Notes under the pieces: generated by a model
Told to the model about the DNA's origin: nothing
Seen by the model: the letters and a program-made list of their open reading frames with translations, nothing else
The model's database searches: none
DNA from: Candidatus Obscuribacterales bacterium
GTDB lineage: Bacteria; Cyanobacteriota; Vampirovibrionia; Obscuribacterales; Obscuribacteraceae
Direction of reading: 5' to 3'
Assembly (NCBI GenBank): GCA_021732025.1
Contig: JAKFVU010000084.1
Span: forward strand, 26,139 to 90,138
DNA: 64,000 nucleotides
Position numbers and translations under genes: made by a program
Part shown: positions 52,743 to 60,863 of the stretch, in pieces
How the letters are laid out: the number at the start of each line of letters is the position of its first letter
Numbering within the stretch: position 1 is the first letter of the stretch

Positions 52743-53780
52743 CTACTGCTGGCCGCGATGCAACTCCATGACCTTGTACATCTTATTGAGATTCTCTGGC
52801 GTTGCCTCTTGCCGGCCATAGTTGCCACGATAGGTCTCAAAAGCACCATTGGTAGGAATGGCCATTTCACTGAATAGCAACCACTTCGAACCTTTAGCAG
52901 GCATCTTATCGGCCGTAAACTTCCAATCTTTATCTGGCTCACTATCTGACTTGTCATGGAATTCAAAGCGAACAGGCATAGCTCTATTTAGCTTCGGACC
53001 TTTGAGAATTTTCTCAATTCTAAATCGAGCAACAGGCGGATGGTAGAACGTTATGTCATCCGATTTATCGTAACTTTCAAAAGTACAAATACCGATGAAC
53101 TCACAGTATTTGTAGGCATTCTCGTAGCTCAAAGCCTTACTAGACTTGCGAAAAGTGAGGCCATCGGGATCGACATACGGAATGGCCGCAGGCTTAAACA
53201 CCTTCACTTCATTGGCTGCGTCCTCAAGCTCTTTGGCAGTATGTGGGCGATCAAACGGATGCACCACTTTGTCGGTCTTGATCATTAGAGCCTGCAACTT
53301 ACCAGGCAAAAATCCAGCATCAGCGTCGGCTGTCACAAGTGCTTTCTTCAAAATTGGCACAGCTTCTTCAAGCCTGCCAGCAGAAGCCAGACACTGACCG
53401 TATTCTGCTAGAAGATGTGGCTTAGCTGCCGGCTCGAACTGAAAAATATCTTCAAGAGCAGTTGTAGCCTGTTGCCAATTATTGCTATGAGCTGCGGCAT
53501 TGTATAACCCGTAGTTGAGGTCACCAGCCTTATTATCTAAACTAAGCGCACTTTTGTAAGCAGCCTCTGCAGCTGACCACTGCCCTTGCTTAGCAGCCTT
53601 GGCTGCATCTCGCGCATGGCGAGTTAGGGTGATTGAACCAAAGGCACCGACATCATCGGCACTATCCACAGCGTAGGCACAATTGCTATCGGCCACCAAA
53701 AAGCTGCAGGCATAGACTGATAAGCACGCCAAGCTTGCGGCTGGCAAAATATGCCATCCTCTTTTGCTATTCATATACAC
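52743..53780 (-). CDS. Exported TPR protein, paralogue 1
   Basis: A 345-residue exported protein. The signal peptide ends near NCAYAVDS; a GAFGSITLTRHARDAAKAAK helix is followed by three TPR-type units (about 57-165), including GQWSAAEAAYKSALSL and SAGRLEEAVPILKKALV. The C-terminal domain (about 215-340) contains CEFIGICTFESY, YHPPVARFRIEKILKGPKLN and KGSKWLLF, a beta-rich pattern with two cysteines. The whole protein aligns with the 54543-55556 product. Its function is unknown. Confidence 0.85.
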   Translation of the reverse strand: MYMNSKRGWHILPAASLACLSVYACSFLVADSNCAYAVDSADDVGAFGSITLTRHARDAAKAAKQGQWSAAEAAYKSALSLDNKAGDLNYGLYNAAAHSNNWQQATTALEDIFQFEPAAKPHLLAEYGQCLASAGRLEEAVPILKKALVTADADAGFLPGKLQALMIKTDKVVHPFDRPHTAKELEDAANEVKVFKPAAIPYVDPDGLTFRKSSKALSYENAYKYCEFIGICTFESYDKSDDITFYHPPVARFRIEKILKGPKLNRAMPVRFEFHDKSDSEPDKDWKFTADKMPAKGSKWLLFSEMAIPTNGAFETYRGNYGRQEATPENLNKMYKVMELHRGQQ

Positions 53781-53884
53781 CCCTGGTCGGAAGTAGTTCT
53801 TATACTTTCATTGTCCACTTATCGAAGTGCTTGTAAAGGCTCAGATAGGTGGTGAGGTAGAACATCGCTATTTTTATTCACAAC

Positions 53885-53920
53885 AAAAAGAGAGAAAGGA
53901 ATTTCCTTTCTCTCTCAAAA
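53885..53920 (-). terminator. Intrinsic terminator between TPR genes
   Basis: GAGAGAAAGGA (53890-53900) pairs with TCCTTTCTCTC (53904-53914). Read on the minus strand, the hairpin is followed by TTTTTG, so it ends transcription from the 53952-54515 gene. A-rich bases on the other side may allow limited function on the plus strand. Confidence 0.85.
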
Positions 53921-53951
53921 TAGCAGCGAGCAGTTCTAACGAAGCAAAAGA

Positions 53952-54515
53952 TTATTCATCGTCATCGTCGTCTGAAACCCGTTTCTTAGGCCCTGGACCG
54001 GCCGCCTTGGCTGGAGCATTTTGTTGCTGCAATAGGCGATTTTGCTGAATTTGCTGCATTTGCTTCACTGCTGATTCATAAGCGCCCTTGTAGCGTTCAC
54101 CGCCAGGCAACTGCATAGCGATACCTAGTGCTCTGGAAGCACCAGTGAAATCGTTGGCATTGTAGAGCATCTGACCAAGCTGACCTTGAAAATCAGCATT
54201 ACCAGGGTTGCTCTGTGCGGCCTTGCGATAGTGCGCCAAGGCAGGACCTTTCTTGCCAGCGGCCACGAGCAGGCGAGCATAGTTGAAATGCAAGACTCCG
54301 TCGTTTGGCTTCATGGCTAGCAAAACGTTATATTCACCTTCAGCTTCAGCATTGCGACCGAGGTCGGTATAACACTTGAGCAGACTCATGTGAATCATTT
54401 CTTTTCGTCCCATAGTCATGCCCATTTGCGCATTAGCGCTCTGAACGTTGACTGTGCTGACCAAAGAAAGCAATGCCACAGCGAAAGCAAATCTTGATGT
54501 AACCTTAAACGTCAT
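53952..54515 (-). CDS. Exported small TPR protein
   Basis: A 187-residue protein with a signal peptide (about 1-29). Two to three TPR units follow (about 40-140), for example DLGRNAEAEGEYNVLLAM and AAGKKGPALAHYRKAAQS. The tail is Gln-rich and then basic and acidic (KKRVSDDDDDE). An AAAGGGG ribosome site precedes the ATG. It is 27 bp after the stop of the upstream TPR paralogue, so they share a transcript that ends at the terminator near 53900. Confidence 0.82.
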   Translation of the reverse strand: MTFKVTSRFAFAVALLSLVSTVNVQSANAQMGMTMGRKEMIHMSLLKCYTDLGRNAEAEGEYNVLLAMKPNDGVLHFNYARLLVAAGKKGPALAHYRKAAQSNPGNADFQGQLGQMLYNANDFTGASRALGIAMQLPGGERYKGAYESAVKQMQQIQQNRLLQQQNAPAKAAGPGPKKRVSDDDDDE

Positions 54516-54542
54516 TCTGATATCCCCTTTCGATGTGCTTGC

Positions 54543-55556
54543 TTATTGCTGTCCACGGTGAAGTTCAATGATCTTGTAGATCTTGTCGAGATTCGCGTCG
54601 GTTGCCTCTAGGCGTCCGAAACTACCGTGATAGGTCTCAAAGGCACCATTGGTTGGAATGGCCAAGTCGGTGAATAAAATCCACCTGGAGCCTTTCTTCG
54701 GTAACTTATCTTCTGAATATTTCCAATCTTTTGGTGGCTCGTCGCCGGTCTTGTCGTGAAACTCATAACGAACAGGCATTTCTCTGTTGAGCTTGGGGCC
54801 TCGCAAGATAGTGTCAATGTGAAAACGAGCTACAGGTGGGTGGTAGTAGGTAACAATGTCAGCCTTGTTCACACCTTCGTATGTGCAAATACCGATGAAT
54901 TCGCAAGCTGTATAGGCATTTTCAAGGGTGAGAGCGAAGTCTGACTTATCGCCTCGAACATCCTCACCATGAACGAGATCACGAGTTGGTGGCTTGTACT
55001 TGGTCACTTCTGCCACCATCCGATCTTTTTCTGCTTGAGTTAACTCGCGCTTCGGAACTTCTTTGACAGTCTCGGTCTTAACCATGAGTGCCCGCAATTT
55101 GTCAGGCATATAATTGGCATCGGCATCTACCGTAATCAGTGCCTTCTTCAGCACCGGTATAGCTTCTTCCAGTCGCCCTGAAGAAGCTAAACACTGGCCA
55201 TACTCAGCTAACAGGTGAGCCTTGGCCGAGGGATCTGCTTGAAAAATTTGTTCTAGAGCGAGAGACACTTGCTGCCAATCACCAACGTGGGCAGCAGCAT
55301 TATAAAGACCATAATAAAGATCGGTAGCCTTAGGATCTAGACTAAGAGCTTTCTGATAGCTCTGCATGGCGGCAGTCCATTGACTCTGCTTAACAGCCCT
55401 AGCAGCATCACGTGCCTGCCGTGTGACAGTGATCGAGCCGAATAAACCGACGTCATCTAAATTATCAATGGCGAAGGCCGGACTAAAAAGACCTACGCCG
55501 ACCGAAGTCATCAGCAGCGATAAACTGGAGGCAATCAGCGCCTTCTTTTTCAACAT
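54543..55556 (-). CDS. Exported TPR protein, paralogue 2
   Basis: A close paralogue of the 52743-53780 product with the same order of TPR units and C-terminal domain (CEFIGICTYEGV, YHPPVARFHIDTILRGPKLN, KGSRWILF). The start at 55556 is chosen because AAAGGA lies seven bases upstream and a normal signal peptide (MLKKKALIASS...) follows; the frame is open to 55667. The segment around residues 180-205 is longer than in paralogue 1. Function unknown. Confidence 0.85.
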   Translation of the reverse strand: MLKKKALIASSLSLLMTSVGVGLFSPAFAIDNLDDVGLFGSITVTRQARDAARAVKQSQWTAAMQSYQKALSLDPKATDLYYGLYNAAAHVGDWQQVSLALEQIFQADPSAKAHLLAEYGQCLASSGRLEEAIPVLKKALITVDADANYMPDKLRALMVKTETVKEVPKRELTQAEKDRMVAEVTKYKPPTRDLVHGEDVRGDKSDFALTLENAYTACEFIGICTYEGVNKADIVTYYHPPVARFHIDTILRGPKLNREMPVRYEFHDKTGDEPPKDWKYSEDKLPKKGSRWILFTDLAIPTNGAFETYHGSFGRLEATDANLDKIYKIIELHRGQQ

Positions 55557-56028
55557 TGAGATCCTTTGCTTCATTTGCTCGATCCTTGAGTTAGTGACCC
55601 TAAATTGGGTTATCAGACGAAGTTCTAATTGAGTAAACCTTTCAATCACAAGCTTCCTATAAGCCAATTTTCCACGTTGCCGCGCTTTTATGCCACTTGA
55701 CAGTGAAATATTTGGCAGATTTTATTACAACTGCTAATAGAGCTGTCGCGGCAGAGCCATAAACCGCCACTATCAGACCATTTCAGAGCTATGTGCGTAA
55801 AAGCGTACAAGAGACATAGACCGATAATGAAGGCAGAATGTTTCCAATTGCAACCGAAGACTACATACAAAGAACTATCAGACGTTGCTGAGATTAGGGC
55901 AGACCCGCACAAAGATATAGGCTGCCCATACAATCCGACCACCTAGCATCAGTCAAGATGTAACAGGGGAGCTATTTCTGTCGCTGCCCTAAAACTGGAT
56001 ACAACTATCTTCTATTGGATTCCAATCT
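55557..56028. other. 472-bp intergenic region without a credible gene
   Basis: Between the divergent TPR and MshEN-like genes. A plus-strand TTGACA (55697-55702) with TTTATT 18 bp downstream could be a sigma-70-type promoter leaving a leader of about 300 bases for the 56029 gene. An 84-codon frame on the minus strand (55688-55942) has no family pattern or ribosome site and is not called. Confidence 0.35.
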
Positions 56029-57258
56029 ATGACTGCAAGCATCGACAACAGAGCCATGCTAGGAGAGCTTTTCTATAAGGCCGGGTTGATCAATATAGCC
56101 CAGCTTTGCCAAACACTCTGCATCGCTCACAAGAACAATCTACCGGTCGGTCGAGTGCTCACCATGATCGGTCTGACTAAACACAAGACAATTGAAGATG
56201 CTCTCAAGCTGCAAAACCTGGTGCGGCAAAATGTGCTCGCTTACGATTTGGCAATTGAGGCTCTGCGCCGCGTTGCTGCCAGTAAGACTTCTCTAGCAAC
56301 GGTATTACAAGATTTAGGCTGGCAAGGAAATAGCAATAGAGACGAAGACAATCTTGGGGCCTTACTAGTAGAAGCCGGTATTCTCACCCAAAAGAGTATA
56401 GAAGACTCACTAGGCCTGAGTCGACACATCGGTCTGCCCATTTCGCGGGTGCTGATTTTACAAGGCCTGGTCACCCCCAGTCTGCTAGGCACCGCACTTA
56501 GTGCCCAATCGTTGATACGATCTGGCCGCGCCGAAAGAAACCAAGCCATAAAAGCGCTTAGTTCGGCCAACAGTCTTACAATTTCCACAAACTCAAGCTG
56601 CGATATTGCCCTTATAACATCGCGTGCCCCTTATATTCGCCTTGATGAATTGCTATTGCTGGCAGGCTTACTTTCAAATAGTGACGTCAAGAAATTCATG
56701 CAGTTTCAAGGCAGTGACAGTGAGAAAACACTGGGCGAAGCCATTGTCGAAAGTGGCATGTTTAGCGCAAGTCTTATAGCAGCAGCGGTGCGATTGCAGA
56801 CCATAATGGCCAAGCATCAAGTCACACCAGACAGGGCCGCACGGGCTCTCAAACTAGTGTTCAGCAAAAATATTTCATTGACCAAGGCTTTGAAAGAAAT
56901 TTCTCGCGAAAGCGATCCGTATGACGGCAATATTTCGCTCTATCATCTATTGCGGCTATCAGGCCTTGTCACCGCCTACGATATCAGACGCCTCGGTCAT
57001 CTACCGGCGCATCCAGAGGGTTTGGGCTCTCTTGAAGAGAGACTAATAAAAACGGGAATCGTCAACCGATCGGCTCTTGATGCCAGCAAGCGCTGCCTAC
57101 TTTTGACTCAAGAAGGTTTTCTCACTGCTGAACAAGCAATGATAGTTTTGCACCACTGGTCTTGGAGTGGGGAAGGTTTAACGCGCGTTTTAGAAAAGCT
57201 GCAATGGGCAGACGGTAGCCGCCTCCCCTCCCTCAAAGCACTAGCTTTTGTTGGCTAG
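56029..57258 (+). CDS. Stand-alone MshEN-like repeat protein, copy C
   Basis: A 409-residue cytoplasmic protein built almost wholly of repeats. Units that fit the 24-residue MshEN motif start at M10 (MLGELFYKAGLINIAQL), near 111 (LGALLVEAGILTQKSIEDSL) and near 240 (LGEAIVESGMFSASLIAAAV), and weaker units lie between and after. It lacks the N-terminal domain and the Pro/Gln linker of copies A and B. There is no ATPase domain as in MshE/PilB. Binding of cyclic di-GMP is a reasonable guess but key Arg residues are not clearly conserved. It converges on the HerA-like gene with a 4-bp overlap. Confidence 0.78.
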   Translation: MTASIDNRAMLGELFYKAGLINIAQLCQTLCIAHKNNLPVGRVLTMIGLTKHKTIEDALKLQNLVRQNVLAYDLAIEALRRVAASKTSLATVLQDLGWQGNSNRDEDNLGALLVEAGILTQKSIEDSLGLSRHIGLPISRVLILQGLVTPSLLGTALSAQSLIRSGRAERNQAIKALSSANSLTISTNSSCDIALITSRAPYIRLDELLLLAGLLSNSDVKKFMQFQGSDSEKTLGEAIVESGMFSASLIAAAVRLQTIMAKHQVTPDRAARALKLVFSKNISLTKALKEISRESDPYDGNISLYHLLRLSGLVTAYDIRRLGHLPAHPEGLGSLEERLIKTGIVNRSALDASKRCLLLTQEGFLTAEQAMIVLHHWSWSGEGLTRVLEKLQWADGSRLPSLKALAFVG

Positions 57259-59726
57259 CTAATTACCCAAGCCAATGCCAGCAACTTAACCGTTATGTTT
57301 GCTTTCTTGAGAGGAAGAGAGATGGGCTCTAGTGCTTCCTTCAAAGGGTCAAACTTATCGGCCACGGCTTGGGCCTCAGCTTGAAACTGACTAGTGAGAA
57401 GTTGCAGTTTGCCATTTAGAGCCTCTAAGTTGTCTTCGGCTCGACTCACATCTTCTCTTTGCTTAGCTACTTTGTTGATGCCACGGGCAGCAGTGGTGGC
57501 TCTGCCAATGCTCGACGCGCCCACACCCTTGCGGCTCATAAAGGCGCCAAGAACCGTAGCACCGATTGAAATTGCTGAATTCATTTCATGCTGCCGGGCT
57601 TCTGCCTGCTCAACTTGTACTTTCTGTTCTGCCAAACGGATGCGATCTTGCAAAGTATGGATGCGGGCATAATATTTGTCACGCAACTTTGCCACCATCA
57701 AATCGCGCTGCTCAAAAGTCACTTGCTGCAGGCGAATGCGAAAATCGCGCTCAGTCTCATTGGGCTGACTAACTGCGCCTGTTGACGGACTGCGCAGCAG
57801 TTGAATAGAAAGATTCTCAGTGAGCCAAACACTATACTCTTTGCCCCAAATCTTGTAACTATTGGCTTGGGTTAGTGCTGAAGCCGGTTCACTAAAGCTA
57901 AAAGCACTGTTGCCGCTAGTGTCTAACTTGGCTAAATCGATCTTTATTGATTTAGCTTTCGACCAATCAACAGGCACTAACGATTCGTTGCATGGTGCCA
58001 GAACACACTTATTGACCGAGTGATCGATACCAAGTTTGCTATCTAAATAGCGCAGCGAAGCCGCAGCTAAGAGAAATGGACGATAGATACCTTGCGGTTT
58101 ATCAGAAAATGATGCTACTTCAGCAGGTATGAAAACCTGAGTTATTTCAGGGGCGACAACAGGTTTTTTAGACAAACTATTCGATGGTTCGCTTTTAGCG
58201 CTAGTCGGCGGAGAGCTTAACTGAGCACTTAGCGGAACAGGGTCTCTCTCTTCTTGAGGGGCACCATTGAGTTTGGTTTTGATTGGATCCATTAGGTCTT
58301 TGATCTGGCGACGATTTAGTGGACCGCGCAAGTACGACATTGTGAATCTAGTTTTGAAGATAACAGGTGCATCCTCATGTACATTGTTCATGAGGAATAC
58401 TCGGTCTCCCAAACGGCTCAATGTATCAGAAAGTGATTCACCAGAACGCAAACCAGAAGAAGCAGATGAGCTAGCCTCCTGAGCCGATTGCAAACCTTCT
58501 AGAACACGCATCTTATCGCGCTCAGTTTGCAAGCGACCAATAAACCAAGTGCCGGCATTAGACAGACCTTTGTAGTCAATATCGACTGGGTTCTGCGTGG
58601 CCAGGACAATTCCTAGACCGAAAGCCCGAGCCTGTTTTAGCAAAGTGAGCAAAGGAGTCTTACAGGGTGGATTGGCCACAGGTGGAAAATATCCAAATAT
58701 CTCATCCATGTACAAAACCGCTCGCAGACTGGTTGTGCCAGACTGGCTACGCACCCAAGTCAAAATTTGATTGAGCAAAAGCGTGACGAAGAACATGCGT
58801 TCGGTATCACCTAAGTGGGCAATTGAAAAAATTGACACGCGCGGCTTGCCGCTCTTGCTATAGAGAAAGCTATCAACATCTAATGGTTCGCCTTTAAGCC
58901 AAGCTTCAAAACCTGGAGCAGCTAGAACGTTGTTGATACTAATTGACAAGTCGAAGCGTTCTTTAGCTGGATAAAACGATTCAATGTCAAGAGCACCTAC
59001 TCTTGTCATTGGCGGTTTTTGAATCAACTGAATTAGTTCAGTCAAATCTACGTCTTTAGAGTTCTTCCAACAATCAGCAATAATCGTAGAGATCAAAATA
59101 TGGTCGCGGTTGCGCAATGAATCACTAGAGCTACCAGAATTACCCAAGAGAGCAAGTATACAAGTGGCAGCTGACTGCACGCGCTCTCTTAATAGATCAC
59201 CGTCATCCATAGTCTCATCATCAGGTTTTTGCAGAGAATTTAGAATCGACACTGACAGACCAGAGCTGGCACCTGGAGTGTAGATATTGAAATCACAGCT
59301 GTCTTTCAAGCGACGAATGCGGGCGCCGTCTTGTCCTGATCTTTCTAAGCCTTGCCGCCAAACTTGAGCTTGTTTCTCCGCAAATTCTTCAGGACTTAAA
59401 CCCTGGCGCCTAGCATCGTCAAGGTTTATCCAAGGCTCAAAATCTTTTCCACTCAGCTCGGGAAAGGTTAACAAGAGATTGGCAATGTCACCTTTGGGAT
59501 CGATGGCAATGATGGGAATGCCATCGATAGCTGCCTCTTCTAACAGACCCAAACACAACCCAGTTTTTCCACTGCCGGTCATGCCAATACAAACAGCATG
59601 AGTGACCAAGTCTTTAGACTCATACAAGACCGGCTCACCGCTACCACTGCCACTGCCATTACTAATGTCATTCAGGTCATGTTTATGACCGAGGTAGAAC
59701 ACTCCTAGTTTTTCGAAGTCAGTCAT
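57255..59726 (-). CDS. HerA/VirB4-like ATP-binding protein (DUF87/DUF853 type)
   Basis: An 823-residue ATPase of the FtsK-HerA class. Walker A is GMTGSGKTG (48-56) after the family lead-in, and Walker B is AVLYMDEIFGYFPP (about 350). A conserved FGLGIVLATQNPVDIDYKGLSNA segment (given here in parts: LGIVLATQNP, then DYKGL) follows as in HerA helicases and type IV secretion ATPases. The C-terminal ~150 residues form coiled coil. The start at 59726 has an excellent GGAG site. No nurA nuclease or conjugation genes are adjacent, so the partner and process are unknown. Confidence 0.85.
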   Translation of the reverse strand: MTDFEKLGVFYLGHKHDLNDISNGSGSGSGEPVLYESKDLVTHAVCIGMTGSGKTGLCLGLLEEAAIDGIPIIAIDPKGDIANLLLTFPELSGKDFEPWINLDDARRQGLSPEEFAEKQAQVWRQGLERSGQDGARIRRLKDSCDFNIYTPGASSGLSVSILNSLQKPDDETMDDGDLLRERVQSAATCILALLGNSGSSSDSLRNRDHILISTIIADCWKNSKDVDLTELIQLIQKPPMTRVGALDIESFYPAKERFDLSISINNVLAAPGFEAWLKGEPLDVDSFLYSKSGKPRVSIFSIAHLGDTERMFFVTLLLNQILTWVRSQSGTTSLRAVLYMDEIFGYFPPVANPPCKTPLLTLLKQARAFGLGIVLATQNPVDIDYKGLSNAGTWFIGRLQTERDKMRVLEGLQSAQEASSSASSGLRSGESLSDTLSRLGDRVFLMNNVHEDAPVIFKTRFTMSYLRGPLNRRQIKDLMDPIKTKLNGAPQEERDPVPLSAQLSSPPTSAKSEPSNSLSKKPVVAPEITQVFIPAEVASFSDKPQGIYRPFLLAAASLRYLDSKLGIDHSVNKCVLAPCNESLVPVDWSKAKSIKIDLAKLDTSGNSAFSFSEPASALTQANSYKIWGKEYSVWLTENLSIQLLRSPSTGAVSQPNETERDFRIRLQQVTFEQRDLMVAKLRDKYYARIHTLQDRIRLAEQKVQVEQAEARQHEMNSAISIGATVLGAFMSRKGVGASSIGRATTAARGINKVAKQREDVSRAEDNLEALNGKLQLLTSQFQAEAQAVADKFDPLKEALEPISLPLKKANITVKLLALAWVIS

Positions 59727-59900
59727 GAATTCTCCGTAGCCGAAAATCAACTAGATTTAAGTTTACCCCCCTAAAATCTAAAACTGCCCTGTCAACATGA
59801 CATATGCGCAATTTTGACGTCGGGCAGCAGCAGGCAGGCTATACTTAACCTCTTTGATATGGCGATTTTAGTCACAGTGTTAGTGGTGGGCGATTAAGCA

Positions 59901-60830
59901 GTGAAAAATTCTTCTCAAGAGACAACCAATAGGCTTTCAGCAGCCGGTAGAGCTAACGCTCTAATGATTGTGATGGCCGCGCTGTTTATTGGCCTTGCCT
60001 TCTGGTATCCGCATTTTTCTGTGGGTGGCCAAAACTACAGCCAACCGCCAACGCCGATGGCACCACCACCGATTATTATCATGCCTCCTCAACATCCGTT
60101 CCGCCCACCTATTGTTGTGCCGACCGATGTCACCTCGCCTCAACTTATTAACACTCCATCAACCTTTATGATTGATGCGCCCACCGCCTTTGCTCTCAAT
60201 GGCATTCAGTTGATTAACGACAATCAATTTCCGAAAGGCGAAGGAGTTGCACAAACATTTGACTGGATCACTGTGCTAGCGAGAGACGGTGCACAATTCA
60301 CTAAACCAAATGGTTACACCGCTGACCTCAAATCTGGCGATATTTTGGTATCAGTAAAAGCTCCATCCAAACTAGCGTTTGTGATCACTCCTCTAGGCAC
60401 CATCGCAATTGGTGCCAATGGGGATGTGATGGTCTGCTACAACAATGGCGTCTTACGTGTATTTAACTTCGACGGCGAAGGCAAGGCCATTAAGGTAAAG
60501 CTCGACAAAGGGCCTTTCGCTAGCGATGCTGACCCAACAGTTGTATTAGCATGTGGCTATGAGTTAGTTGCTGGCACTGAAAAGATGACTCGTTCTACTC
60601 TTCGCCCTAAAGATGGTATCGCTCGGCGCTATCAGAAAGTTCTAGAAAATGGCCATTTGGCAGTTTCAGAATTTTCTATCGAAAGTGCTATCAATAGCTG
60701 CGACATGCTGGTTGACTTACAGCAAAAAACAACTGGAGTGAAAGAGCGCCGCATACTATCAGACATGTCAAAAATGGCTGCTGTGTTGAACTACAAGAAT
60801 GACTCGCAAGGCTATACCACTGAAAAGTAG
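59901..60830 (+). CDS. Membrane-anchored FecR-like domain protein
   Basis: A 309-residue protein starting at GTG. One membrane helix (about 20-38) leads into an exported Pro-rich stretch, then a beta-rich domain (about 110-250) with DLKSGDILVSVKAPSKLAF and a GTIAIGANGDVMV pattern, which recalls FecR-type beta-helical domains that read D.G.. ..V....G...V. The C-terminus is helical. The assignment is by eye only. It lies 33 bp upstream of the second GT-C protein and may be expressed with it. Confidence 0.6.
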   Translation: MKNSSQETTNRLSAAGRANALMIVMAALFIGLAFWYPHFSVGGQNYSQPPTPMAPPPIIIMPPQHPFRPPIVVPTDVTSPQLINTPSTFMIDAPTAFALNGIQLINDNQFPKGEGVAQTFDWITVLARDGAQFTKPNGYTADLKSGDILVSVKAPSKLAFVITPLGTIAIGANGDVMVCYNNGVLRVFNFDGEGKAIKVKLDKGPFASDADPTVVLACGYELVAGTEKMTRSTLRPKDGIARRYQKVLENGHLAVSEFSIESAINSCDMLVDLQQKTTGVKERRILSDMSKMAAVLNYKNDSQGYTTEK

Positions 60831-60863
60831 TCTTTGGTAGCTAAAAGCAGCTAAGAGTAGTTA

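Noticed and set aside
55688..55942. An 84-codon minus-strand frame in the 472-bp gap
   Set aside because: No ribosome site, no family pattern, and a candidate plus-strand promoter overlaps it.
59814..59845. TTGACG with TATACT as a promoter for the FecR-like gene
   Set aside because: The spacer is 20 bp, longer than usual for sigma-70 promoters, so it is not called.
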